From NCBI RefSeq assembly GCF_035294165.1, contig NZ_DATGLN010000134.1:1-64000 (forward strand): 64,000 bases of DNA, in the 5' to 3' direction. Positions 32,535 through 40,885 of the stretch are shown here, in pieces. The notes under the pieces were generated by a model. It ran no database searches and was not told where the DNA came from. It worked only from the letters and a program-made list of their open reading frames with translations. The position numbers and the translations under genes were made by a program. The DNA comes from Chthonomonas sp035294165. Lineage in GTDB: Bacteria; Armatimonadota; Chthonomonadetes; Chthonomonadales; Chthonomonadaceae. Position 1 is the first letter of the stretch. Every line of letters begins with the position of its first letter.

Positions 32535-35165
32535 ATGACCACACTAAAGATATCTTCCAACAAAATCCAGCTAGAAACCGGCGATCAGGTTCATACATTT
32601 GAAAAAGACGATAGCGGCGCATGGCACTATGCTTCGGTAACCGTACGTGGAGTGGTGGTGGCACGTCCTGTAAGTCGTGAAGATAGCTTCTTCTTGGGCG
32701 GTGGGATGGCCTCACACTATAGGGTTCTCGAAAACAACGCCCATCGAATCGCCATCGCCTTTACTTTGCCTGCAGGAGAGGTAGTCTATCGCCTTAATTC
32801 GGACGATAGGCTGCCCCTACTGCATGTCGCCATTTCCGGGCCGCACGCCGCGTCTGTGGCTTTTCGTACGCCCCAGACCGATGCGCGTCCGCATGGCGCC
32901 TGGATTACGCGCGGTGAAACCGCTGCCGATGCCGAGAACAGAGAGGTTTTTATTGACGGCACCGGCCCTGTGGTTGTAGGGCACAGCAAGGCGGGAAATG
33001 TAGACACGGCTTATGTCTTCATTGCCAAAGTAAACCCCCATGTTCAACCTAACGGTCGCACCGAACAGCGCAGTAACACCCACTTTAAAAGCGGCCAGAT
33101 TCGGGCGGAACAGCAGAGGGCTTATGGCTATTGGCAGTTACGTATGGGAGAGGGGGAACCCAAAGAGTGCGCGGTTCTCTTCGATAGAGATTTGGGAGGG
33201 CGAGTGCACCATGTGTGTGAGAAATACTATGCCGATATTGTCTCTTCTTTCCTCGACTTTGAGCAGCTCCGTTTTGACTACGATCCCTATCGTGCGTTGG
33301 AAAAGATGCCCCTACGGCATGCTGCACCCGATGCTTTTGTGCCCGGCTATGGCTGGACTATGGAGGAGTATCCCAACGCGGCTTACCCTTATGGGCACGA
33401 AAGCAGCCTGCAAATCGGGTGTTTTCTCGTTTATGAAGGCCATGCCACGCAAAGGCTGTGGGAGCGTAATTTCGGCAAATACATTCTCGACAAGACTCCT
33501 ATCCTAGGCAAGGACGGCACGAGCTACTTTGTAAGGCGCGATGGAGGGGTTACCCGATGGGGCTATTTTAGCGACTATGCTCATCCGTTCCCCCGTCTCG
33601 ACGGAGGCAATTGGGGAGCGTCCGAAGCCCTCTACACGGCCGCACGCATAGCCGGCGACGACTCCTTGAAAGAGATCGCTCTTGATATGATGCGGCATGA
33701 CATTTGGAAAAAGCTAAACTTAGACACCATGATCTTTGCGCCTTGTTGGGATGTTGAACGAGCGGCCCCGGGCGATCACCGAGACGATTGGGCCATAACC
33801 ACTCTGCTTGCCTACTCCGCAGAAATCTGTTCTCAAGTGCTCTATCCAGAAACCAAAGACACGACTTACCTCAAAATTGCCGACCGCATCTGCGCCTGGT
33901 TTAAGGAGATGTTGGAACCTGAAGATCGCATGAACTATCTGCATGAAGGCGTGAATATGTACAACTGCTGGATAGGGTGGATACCACGTGCCCTTATCCA
34001 CAAATATGAGCGCTCCGGCGATACAACCTATCTCGATATCGCCAAAGACCTCATTTGGGTACAGATACTCACCTTAGGAATCACTCTCGACAAAGACCCG
34101 TCGGGACAGCCTTTTACCGGCGTAACCTGTGTGGGGGTACGTGGCTGTATAGACTACGACTGTGCCCCAAACCTTTGTCAGGAAAAAGACCTTGTTTTTG
34201 TAGAGGTGATCGGAGACCTTCTAACTTATGCCGAGGGACCGGCCTATGCTACCTACCTTGTGTTACAAAGACTGGCACTGCCGCGAGATCGTTGGAACGA
34301 TGCTTTTGGGGTTCAAGAACTGCGCGATCTGAACTTGCGCACCATGTACGACACCTATGCTAGAGGAATGGCTAATCTCATCTATGCGCTTGAACGAAGT
34401 GAGGACGGCTTTGTTGTGGCAGCAGATCAGACGGTATCGCTGCGTTGCTTAGACATAGTCCATCACCGTAGAATCGTTCTGGCCAATGCCACTCGTCAAA
34501 CACGCAAGACCCGTCTTCAAATTCGCTATTTGGCACCCGGAACTTATCGCATCCGTTTTAACGGGCACGATATGGGCACGAAAACTCATGCGGAGCTAGA
34601 GGATGGGCTGTGGGTTTCCGTCCCTGCTGGTTCCACGAGCCGTATAGAGGTCAAGGCAATTGTATTGGAACGGAAGGAAGCGTCTGCTCCCCCATCGGCA
34701 GACACGATAACCTATCTTAGCGACCTTACCGAGGCCGATTCTCAACGTGGTGTGGGGCTTCCACAGCCGGTATTCACAAAAGATAGAAGTTTCAACGGAG
34801 GCCCCATTGCTTTGCACGGGCAGCGGTTTGCTAAGGGCTTGGGCTGCGCAGCCAACACGGTGATTCTCTACAGGCTGCATAAGGGGTATCGCCGTTTTCA
34901 GGCGCTCATAGGGATTGACGATAGTGTTGCTAAGGCCAAAAACCCACCCCCCTCTGTTAACTTCACCGTTTTTGTGGACGGAGTTTGTATGTATGACAGC
35001 GGGCCTGTTTACGCCCACACCATACCCAAAGCCATTGATATAGACGTGGCTGGTGCCGAAACCCTTCTGCTACGCGTCTCCGATAACTGGGACAACGACG
35101 GGCAACGCGAGAACGACCTCGCTAACTGGGCCGATGCCAAGCTGATCGGTGGCAAGCACGCATAA
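32535..35165 (+). CDS. glycoside hydrolase-like protein with C-terminal NPCBM domain
   Basis: An 876-residue protein without signal peptide. A beta-rich N-terminal domain (about 1-240) is followed by an alpha-helical region (about 260-650) rich in aromatic and acidic residues (GYGWTMEEYPNAAYPYG, NWGASEALYTAARIAGDD, NMYNCWIGWIPRALIHKYE), suggestive of an alpha/alpha-barrel glycosidase. The C-terminal 150 residues match the NPCBM carbohydrate-binding module (FAKGLGCAANTVILYRLHKG, FTVFVDGVCMYDSG, LLLRVSDNWDNDGQ). The ATG has GGTGAGA upstream and lies 30 bases after a strong terminator. Substrate and catalytic residues are not assignable; export by another route or cytoplasmic action are both open. 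Confidence 0.68.
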   Translation: MTTLKISSNKIQLETGDQVHTFEKDDSGAWHYASVTVRGVVVARPVSREDSFFLGGGMASHYRVLENNAHRIAIAFTLPAGEVVYRLNSDDRLPLLHVAISGPHAASVAFRTPQTDARPHGAWITRGETAADAENREVFIDGTGPVVVGHSKAGNVDTAYVFIAKVNPHVQPNGRTEQRSNTHFKSGQIRAEQQRAYGYWQLRMGEGEPKECAVLFDRDLGGRVHHVCEKYYADIVSSFLDFEQLRFDYDPYRALEKMPLRHAAPDAFVPGYGWTMEEYPNAAYPYGHESSLQIGCFLVYEGHATQRLWERNFGKYILDKTPILGKDGTSYFVRRDGGVTRWGYFSDYAHPFPRLDGGNWGASEALYTAARIAGDDSLKEIALDMMRHDIWKKLNLDTMIFAPCWDVERAAPGDHRDDWAITTLLAYSAEICSQVLYPETKDTTYLKIADRICAWFKEMLEPEDRMNYLHEGVNMYNCWIGWIPRALIHKYERSGDTTYLDIAKDLIWVQILTLGITLDKDPSGQPFTGVTCVGVRGCIDYDCAPNLCQEKDLVFVEVIGDLLTYAEGPAYATYLVLQRLALPRDRWNDAFGVQELRDLNLRTMYDTYARGMANLIYALERSEDGFVVAADQTVSLRCLDIVHHRRIVLANATRQTRKTRLQIRYLAPGTYRIRFNGHDMGTKTHAELEDGLWVSVPAGSTSRIEVKAIVLERKEASAPPSADTITYLSDLTEADSQRGVGLPQPVFTKDRSFNGGPIALHGQRFAKGLGCAANTVILYRLHKGYRRFQALIGIDDSVAKAKNPPPSVNFTVFVDGVCMYDSGPVYAHTIPKAIDIDVAGAETLLLRVSDNWDNDGQRENDLANWADAKLIGGKHA

Positions 35166-35285
35166 GGAAGGCCTTCAGACCCTATCCACACTAACCCTTC
35201 GCATTATGGGCGGAAAGCTGAGCGGAGGTTTGCTTGGAAAACGGTAGAATAAGCGTAAACGCTTGTCTTGGCAGAGGACTTGCTT

Positions 35286-36494
35286 ATGCTCGATTTCCGG
35301 CAAGTGGCCGCACAGTTGCAGGATTTCACCTTAGAGGTGTCTGAGCTTCGACCGAAACGCCTCACCGCTTTGGAAGAGGCTCGGCGACGCATGCAGAGGG
35401 CAGCGGACGAATGGCAGAGCTTGCAACAGCGGCTACAGTTAAGCCGAACCTCCTGGCTGCTGCCGAATCTGCTGGATGCACCGCATGGCAGCATCGCCCC
35501 ACCCGATGCACCATCCATCTATACCGCTATCGCCGTGGATGGCTCTCAGATCGTGGCCGATCGGCACGATATTCTATTGTGCTATCTGCTGAACATCGGC
35601 TCGGCCATTATTCGCTATCGCCCCGACCCTCATGCGGAGCTTTCCTCCTTTCCCTCTCTCTCCTTGCTGGAAGGCAATGAGGAGGTGCAGGCGGATGGCC
35701 TCGAAGCGTTTTTAGGTGCCGAGCAGGGAGCGGTGCTGCCACGCCGTTTTGCCGTCTATCGGTTTTTAAACGAGATCGAGCAACTCGCGTACCTTGCCGA
35801 GAAAGAGACGGAACCGCTGCTGCTCATGGCGGATGGCAGTCTCATTCTTTGGCCCATCGAGTCGGAGACCCCTCACTTTCGAGAGCATGCCTTGCATCGG
35901 TTCATGAAGGCGTTCGAGCGGGTGCAAGCCAGGGGCGCACCGATAGTGGGCTACATCAGTGCACCCCAAAGCCGTGAAGTCATCAACATGTTGCGTGTTG
36001 CTCGATGCCCCCATCCTACAACCGACTGCGACCATTTCTGTCCCAAAAGGTTGCGCACGGCTCCGCAGTATGAAGAGCCGGCCTGCGCCGGCGTGGAGGT
36101 GCTTACGGATGCCGACCTCTTGGCAGCGCTGTTGCAACCCGGCGAACGTTCGGCCCTCTTTGGCTCGCGTTCAAAGGTTTTGCAGTTCTATGGAGAGAAG
36201 CAGCGCATTCACTTCTTCTACTTGAACACCGGGGCGGAGATCGCCCGCATTGAATTGCCCGCTTGGGTGGCGGAAGATAGAGCGCTGCTAGAGAAGGTGC
36301 ATGCTCTCTGTTACGATCAGGCAAGGAAGGGAGCAGGCTATCCGGTGGCACTCGCCGAAGCACATGAACAGGCTGTTGTGCGGGCTGCAGAAAGAGAAAC
36401 CTTCTTCAGGCTGCTGGAGGCCCAGCTCGTCGCCAAGCGTGTGCCCGTGGAATCGACTCGAAAGGCGATGAGCAAGCGCATTCGGCGTATCTAG
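35286..36494 (+). CDS. nurA: NurA-domain 5'-3' nuclease
   Basis: A 402-residue protein with a NurA domain. NurA nucleases work with the HerA ATPase in DNA end processing, best known in archaea. The metal-binding aspartates appear in AIAVDGSQIVADRH near residue 85 and LLLMADGSLILWP near 185; a C-terminal PVALAEAHEQAVV segment with the conserved His-Glu follows near 360. The N terminus is a coiled-coil-like helix. I chose ATG 35286 because GAGGA stands seven bases upstream; a TTG six codons earlier is possible. No herA gene is adjacent. The last four bases overlap folB tail to tail. Confidence 0.82.
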   Translation: MLDFRQVAAQLQDFTLEVSELRPKRLTALEEARRRMQRAADEWQSLQQRLQLSRTSWLLPNLLDAPHGSIAPPDAPSIYTAIAVDGSQIVADRHDILLCYLLNIGSAIIRYRPDPHAELSSFPSLSLLEGNEEVQADGLEAFLGAEQGAVLPRRFAVYRFLNEIEQLAYLAEKETEPLLLMADGSLILWPIESETPHFREHALHRFMKAFERVQARGAPIVGYISAPQSREVINMLRVARCPHPTTDCDHFCPKRLRTAPQYEEPACAGVEVLTDADLLAALLQPGERSALFGSRSKVLQFYGEKQRIHFFYLNTGAEIARIELPAWVAEDRALLEKVHALCYDQARKGAGYPVALAEAHEQAVVRAAERETFFRLLEAQLVAKRVPVESTRKAMSKRIRRI

Positions 36495-36859
36495 GCGCGC
36501 CGACGTGTCAGCTCCACCCCCACAGCCGCCACAATGCAGGGAAAGGGCGGTAGCACCTTGCGAACGGTTAGTGTCACCTCTTGCACAGCAGGAAAACCCT
36601 CCAGCAGTTTGGCGCAGAGGGCCTCTGCAAGCGCCTCCACAAGCAAAAAGCGCTCCTTTGTGGCCGTCTCTACGATCATTTGAGCTACTGCGGCATAGTC
36701 CACCGTGCTCCTGAGGCTGTCGGTCTTGCCGGCCTCGCCCAGGTCGAGTCGAAGCCGTGCATCTATCCGATAGCGGTGCCCGATTTCGCGCTCCGCCTCC
36801 GGCACGCCATGATAGGCATAGAGTTCCAGCCCCTCAATGAAAACGGTGTCCTCGTTCAA
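36491..36859 (-). CDS. folB: dihydroneopterin aldolase
   Basis: FolB cleaves 7,8-dihydroneopterin to 6-hydroxymethyl-dihydropterin and glycolaldehyde in folate synthesis. The 122-residue protein has FIEGLELYAYHGVPEAERE with the active-site Glu, STVDYAAVAQ, LVEALAEALC and a C-terminal VTLTVRKVLPP with the catalytic lysine. Length is normal. The start is TTG at 36859. It converges with nurA (four-base overlap). The nearby CADD-type gene at 37.4 kb is predicted to supply p-aminobenzoate for the same pathway. Confidence 0.94.
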   Translation of the reverse strand: MNEDTVFIEGLELYAYHGVPEAEREIGHRYRIDARLRLDLGEAGKTDSLRSTVDYAAVAQMIVETATKERFLLVEALAEALCAKLLEGFPAVQEVTLTVRKVLPPFPCIVAAVGVELTRRRA

Positions 36860-36929
36860 TCTGCCTCTGTTTCCTGCCGTGTGTAGCTAAATTGTACCTC
36901 TCCAATCTGTGAAGTTAGCAGGCGATAGC

Positions 36930-36959
36930 TTGACAAGAGCTGCTTTTGCGGCGTATACT
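36930..36959 (+). promoter_or_regulatory. promoter of tRNA-Ala
   Basis: TTGACA (36930-36935), 18 bases, TATACT (36954-36959); the tRNA begins 14 bases downstream. Confidence 0.85.
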
Positions 36960-36972
36960 ACATAGTGAAAAA

Positions 36973-37045
36973 GGGGCTGTGGCTCAGCTGGGAGAGCGCT
37001 TCGTTCGCATCGAAGAGGTCGGGGGTTCGAATCCCCCCAGCTCCA
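36973..37045 (+). tRNA. tRNA-Ala (CGC)
   Basis: All arms fold: acceptor GGGGCTG/CAGCTCC, D stem GCTC/GAGC, anticodon stem CTTCG/CGAAG around TTCGCAT giving anticodon CGC, and T stem GGGGG/CCCCC around TTCGAAT. Total length is 73 with discriminator A; the CCA end is not encoded. It reads the alanine codon GCG. Confidence 0.97.
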
Positions 37046-37196
37046 TTTCCCCCTCCTTCTTTTCTCATTTCCCCTTATGTGCGTGCATTTAGCTTGATGT
37101 ATGATGAATCCAATCAATGTGCCTGTTCTTGCACGGCTTCAGCAGTTTCTTGAGTAGCTGCCGACCGGCACGATCATCGTGCGTCCACCTTTTAGG

Positions 37197-37316
37197 TGTA
37201 GGCCTTATTGGGAAAGGGTAGGCACAAGGCCTACCCCTACAGCTTTCCGTGTGCGTGAAACCGGCCTCTGAGAAGCAGGAATCAAATCTATCCTATTTGG
37301 GCATGATTTGAACAAC
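37197..37316. repeat. dispersed intergenic repeat, copy A
   Basis: Contains GGGTAGGCACAAGGCCTACC followed by CCTACAG and, after about 46 unrelated bases, a 26-base block (37291-37316, starting TCCTATTTGGGC) that is identical at 50017-50042. No frame or terminator is present. Both copies sit shortly upstream of a plus-strand gene. Confidence 0.75.
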
Positions 37317-37351
37317 TGTTGTTGTAGAAACTGCCGCACCGGACGTGCGGG

Positions 37352-37357
37352 TATAAT
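37352..37357 (+). promoter_or_regulatory. -10 box before CADD-type gene
   Basis: A perfect TATAAT stands 67 bases before the start codon at 37424. I see no good -35; the GCACCGGACGTGC palindrome just upstream could be a binding site. Confidence 0.5.
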
Positions 37358-37423
37358 AGAGGCGACCTGGGAGTTTCGCACAAACGACCAACCCCTAACT
37401 GCTTCAAAAGGAGACATTCAGAT

Positions 37424-38155
37424 ATGACATCCCGTGCCCCGCTGCCGTACCTAACGGAGTCGTTTCTGTGCCGCCTCGATGCGGCCATCGCAACGAAACA
37501 TGTACTTACCCATCCCTTCTATCAGGCATGGAACCAAGGAACACTGTCTCTGGAGGCACTTCAAGATTATGCCTGCCAGTACTATAATCATGTCGCGGCC
37601 TTCCCCACCTATCTCTCTGCCCTGCATGCTCGCATCGCCGACCCAGAGCTGCGCAAGCCCATCTTGCAGAACCTCATCGAAGAGGAGGGAGGCTCCCCGA
37701 ACCACCCCGAACTGTGGCTTCGATTCGCTCAGGGACTTGGCCTAACGAGAAGCCAGGTACTCAACGCTGCAGTTCAACCGGAAACGGCCAACTGTGTGGC
37801 AACCTTTCGAGCGCTCTGTAGCCAAGGCCATTTCACGCGTGGACTAGCAGCACTCTACGCCTATGAGAGCCAGATACCGGAGGTCTCTGAAACTAAGATA
37901 GAGGGCCTCAAGCAGCACTACGGCGTTCGCGATGCAGAAACCTGGCGCTATTTTGCCGTGCATGTCGAGGCCGATAAAGCCCATCGAGAGCAGGAGAAGC
38001 AGCTTCTCGCACAGACGGTTTGCGATGCGGGGGTAGCTGAGGAGGCACTAGCAGCGGCTCAGCAGGCGCTCGAAGCCCTGTGGAACCTGCTTTCGGGTGT
38101 GTGCCAGCGGCATCATATCCCCTGTGCAGCAGGAAATGAGGTCGCCCTGCTCTAA
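37424..38155 (+). CDS. CADD-type di-iron oxygenase, predicted p-aminobenzoate synthase
   Basis: A 243-residue TenA/PqqC-fold protein matching the CADD family (Chlamydia CT610), which makes p-aminobenzoate for folate from one of its own tyrosines. Every residue I recall as functional in CADD is present at a constant offset of +6: Tyr33 (HPFYQAW) for Tyr27; Glu87 and His94 (EEEGGSPNH) for Glu81 and His88; Tyr147, Glu148 and Lys158 (YAYESQIPEVSETK) for Tyr141, Glu142 and Lys152; and Tyr176, His180 and Asp184 (YFAVHVEAD) for Tyr170, His174 and Asp178. AAAGGAG precedes the ATG. folB lies 0.6 kb upstream. Self-sacrificing catalysis is inferred from the family. Confidence 0.88.
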   Translation: MTSRAPLPYLTESFLCRLDAAIATKHVLTHPFYQAWNQGTLSLEALQDYACQYYNHVAAFPTYLSALHARIADPELRKPILQNLIEEEGGSPNHPELWLRFAQGLGLTRSQVLNAAVQPETANCVATFRALCSQGHFTRGLAALYAYESQIPEVSETKIEGLKQHYGVRDAETWRYFAVHVEADKAHREQEKQLLAQTVCDAGVAEEALAAAQQALEALWNLLSGVCQRHHIPCAAGNEVALL

Positions 38156-38168
38156 AGTCGTTTTTCCG

Positions 38169-38229
38169 GTGCATCAGCCCGCCCCCGATGCCTAAGTTTG
38201 CTCGGTCCTTTTTCGTCGGGCTGATGCAC
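38169..38229. repeat. 13-bp inverted repeat with long loop
   Basis: GTGCATCAGCCCG (38169-38181) and CGGGCTGATGCAC (38217-38229) are exact complements separated by 35 bases that include a CCTTTTT run. It starts 14 bases after the CADD-type gene. No T tract follows either arm, so it is not a standard terminator; it could be an mRNA end hairpin or a protein-binding site. Confidence 0.7.
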
Positions 38230-38412
38230 AGAGCGTTCTCCACCCTGAAATTATGACGCGGTGAAGACATCCAAAAACCATCTCACGTTGCTCCGCCCCT
38301 CTCGCCATCCACTCTTCGCGGCCTAGCTTAACGGGATGCCCCGGGGGCCAGGGCAGGCTAATTCGGTAAAATAGAGTGGTTCTGCCGAAACTGTTGAAGG
38401 AGTGGAAAGACC

Positions 38413-38877
38413 ATGCGCATTCAGGATTATGTGGCGCAGCATACACGTGCCATAGCGGAATCGTTGGCGCACTTTGTAAGAACCACTGCACCCGATAAGC
38501 TCAATTGGCGCATTCAGGTGTCGGACACGGTTGCCACACGCTCGGTGCTTGACCTCATCGCCGAATGCGTGGCCGTGAACTACTCGTTCGCATCCTATCT
38601 GCGAGGCGAGCCGCGCGATGTGGAGACCCCTGTGTTTCAGGAGGCGGAGCCGGCCCTGCAAGCGCTGTTGGAAAGCGCCGATGCCCTGGCAAAAGCGATC
38701 GAAAACCTATCGGATGCCGACCTCGAACGGGAGTACGAGCGTCGCAACGCGCGCATACCGGGGCATCGTTTCATCCTTATGGGCTATCGAAACATGGCCT
38801 ACCATGCCGGCCAGGTCAACTTCATTCAAACGCTGTACGGAGATACTGAGTTTCATGTGCCCCCCAACTGGCGATAG
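38413..38877 (+). CDS. DinB-family protein
   Basis: A 154-residue four-helix-bundle protein of the DinB/YfiT type, a family of putative metal-dependent thiol transferases. The C-terminal helix GYRNMAYHAGQVNFIQTLYG has the family histidine and the second helix (VLDLIAECVAVNYSF) occupies the place where another metal ligand is usual, here without the expected His. GAAGGAGTGG lies 12 bases before the ATG. It overlaps the start of the FGGY kinase gene by 23 bases. The substrate is unknown. Confidence 0.8.
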   Translation: MRIQDYVAQHTRAIAESLAHFVRTTAPDKLNWRIQVSDTVATRSVLDLIAECVAVNYSFASYLRGEPRDVETPVFQEAEPALQALLESADALAKAIENLSDADLEREYERRNARIPGHRFILMGYRNMAYHAGQVNFIQTLYGDTEFHVPPNWR

Positions 38878-40351
38878 CGACCCTCTGGCCCTCTCCATAG
38901 ATGTTGGCACCTCCTCCACCCGTGTAATGCTTTGGGACCTTCAAGGGCGTGCAGTAGAGAACGCCCATGCGCAGGTGGCCTATCGCATGAACACGACCCC
39001 GGAGGGCGGTGTGGAGATGGATATGGAGGAGCTTGCCACGCATGTGGAGCGTTGCCTCGATACCGCTCTGGCCAATGCAGGGGAGAAGGCCAAACGGGTG
39101 GCTGTGGTGGGGGTCTCTACCTTTTGGCACTCCTGTTTGGGCGTGGACGCCAAAGGACGCCCTGTAACGCCGCTTTATAACTGGGCCGATATGCGAGCGG
39201 CCGCCGCTGCCCAGCGTTTACGTGAACGGCTGGATGCAGAGGCCATCCATCGGCGTACCGGTTGTCCGCTTCATCCCTCCTACTATCCGGCTCGGCTGGC
39301 CTGGCTTCGAGAGAGCTTTCCCGATACGTTTTCTAAAGTCGCTCAATGGCTCTCGCCGGGAGAGTTTCTTTACCGGCGTTGGTTTGGCCGAACAGACGTG
39401 CCGATCTCCATCTCCATGGCTTCGGCCACGGGGCTTTTCAACCAAAAACGCTGTGTTTGGGATGAGGAGCTGTTGAACCAAGTGGGGCTTTCGGCAAAGC
39501 ATTTAGCCCCGATTGCCGCCGATGGCGAAAGGCTGGAGGGGCTACAATCCGCCTATGCTTCACGGTGGCCGGCGTTGGCCAACAAGCCTTTCTGCTTGCC
39601 CTATGGAGATGGTGCCTGCAGCAATGTGGGGAGTGGATGTGTGGATAGCACGCACATGGCGATTAATCTGGGCACTTCGGGTGCCATTCGGGTTTTATGG
39701 GATATTCGTCGGGAAGCCCTAGACCCCGACCCGCCCGCGGGGCTGTGGCGATATCGGGTAGATGGGTATAGGCCGCTTATCGGGGCGGCGTTCAGCGATG
39801 GCGGAATTGTATACGACTGGATGCAGCGCACTCTACGCCTTCCCGAAAATGCCGAGAACCTGCTTGCTGGCAGAGAGCCAGGCGCCCATGGGCTGCTGTT
39901 TCTTCCCTTTCTAGCAGGAGAGCGAAGTTTTGGTTGGAGCCTATCCGCGAGGGCCTCTTTGATGGGGCTACAGCTTGATACCGCTCCCTTAGATATCCTT
40001 GCGGCTGGGATGGAGGCTGTGGCCATGCAGTTTGCCGAGGCCGTCGAGCGCCTGAAACCGCTCTTCCCGAAGGCAAGCCGCATCGTAGCTTCCGGTGGGG
40101 CACTTGGACACTCGCCTTTATGGGCGCAGATGATGGCAGATGCTATAGGGCATCCCATTGTTTTGTCGAAGGAGGCAGAGGCGAGCAGCCGTGGAGCCGC
40201 TCTCTTAGCTTTGGAAACCATGGGGTTCATAGCGGATTTAGGACGTATTACAGCAGACCCTCAGAAGACCTACCGGCCTCACACTGCCCATCATCAGGTA
40301 TTTATGCAGTTGAGGCAGCGTTTTAAAGAGGTACTTGCCCAAAGTCTCTAA
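38855..40351 (+). CDS. FGGY-family carbohydrate kinase (gluconokinase/xylulokinase-like)
   Basis: A 498-residue sugar kinase phosphorylating a pentulose, gluconate or similar in the cytoplasm. The phosphate-1 motif ALSIDVGTSSTRVMLWDLQG opens the protein; LYNWADMRA, MAINLGTSGAIRV, LFLPFLAGERSFGW and IVASGGALGHSPLWAQMMAD (adenosine motif) follow in normal order. ATG 38855 is chosen since the motif starts soon after; longer frames read through DinB in another frame. It overlaps DinB and is translationally coupled. The exact sugar cannot be read from sequence. Confidence 0.88.
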   Translation: MCPPTGDSDPLALSIDVGTSSTRVMLWDLQGRAVENAHAQVAYRMNTTPEGGVEMDMEELATHVERCLDTALANAGEKAKRVAVVGVSTFWHSCLGVDAKGRPVTPLYNWADMRAAAAAQRLRERLDAEAIHRRTGCPLHPSYYPARLAWLRESFPDTFSKVAQWLSPGEFLYRRWFGRTDVPISISMASATGLFNQKRCVWDEELLNQVGLSAKHLAPIAADGERLEGLQSAYASRWPALANKPFCLPYGDGACSNVGSGCVDSTHMAINLGTSGAIRVLWDIRREALDPDPPAGLWRYRVDGYRPLIGAAFSDGGIVYDWMQRTLRLPENAENLLAGREPGAHGLLFLPFLAGERSFGWSLSARASLMGLQLDTAPLDILAAGMEAVAMQFAEAVERLKPLFPKASRIVASGGALGHSPLWAQMMADAIGHPIVLSKEAEASSRGAALLALETMGFIADLGRITADPQKTYRPHTAHHQVFMQLRQRFKEVLAQSL

Positions 40352-40636
40352 CTTGTCTTTTCCTCCTTGCAGTCTCAGCCGCACTGATGGATTGTATTCC
40401 CTATAAGAACGCTTCTATCTCCCCTGTTGAAGGAAAGAATGGTACTTGGCCTCCTAAGTGCTTGCCCAATAACGGTTATCAACAGTACACTCAGACCAAG
40501 CGTGGTTACCTCACATCGAGTCCGTGAGATGAGAAAGTAATGATCGAATTCTATCTACAGAGATAAGTTCACATAAAAATTTGATTTTCATATAACCAAA
40601 CGAATGGTCAACAAAAAAGAGATAAATTTTCAAAGA

Positions 40637-40658
40637 ATTGACCGAACCTTTGGTCAAT
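40637..40658. promoter_or_regulatory. inverted repeat, possible operator
   Basis: ATTGACC and GGTCAAT are perfect complements eight bases apart; another GGTCAAC lies 35 bases upstream. It sits about 130 bases before the -10 box of the pseudopilin gene. Confidence 0.35.
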
Positions 40659-40783
40659 TTCTGGCAACAGCAGCTCCATTTCACTCTCATAATCGAGAGC
40701 TTTAGATGATTCTTCGTATTCCAGAAAAATGGCATATTCTCAAGTTATATTGAGAAACTTTAAGGCATCTGTGGCGTAAGTTA

Positions 40784-40792
40784 TGGTATAAT
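40784..40792 (+). promoter_or_regulatory. extended -10 promoter of pseudopilin at 40886
   Basis: TGGTATAAT fits the extended -10 consensus TGnTATAAT. A good -35 hexamer is not visible, as often with extended -10 promoters. Confidence 0.65.
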
Positions 40793-40885
40793 AGATATAG
40801 TGAATCTGTAGACTGCCCTTTGCTGGCTACAGGCACTGGAACCTTACTTTGTTCAATGATGCATCTAGGAGGAATTGACGACACA

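Larger units (their letters stand above)
40352..40885. other. AT-rich intergenic region before pseudopilin
   Basis: No credible gene. It contains an inverted repeat ATTGACC/GGTCAAT (40637-40658), with a further TGGTCAAC half-site at 40602-40609, and an extended -10 box TGGTATAAT with hexamer 40787-40792, 94 bases before the pseudopilin start. The repeats could be an operator. Confidence 0.55.

Noticed and set aside
38618..38854. 79-codon N-terminal extension of the FGGY kinase
   Set aside because: It reads the DinB gene out of frame; the kinase phosphate motif starts a few residues after ATG 38855.
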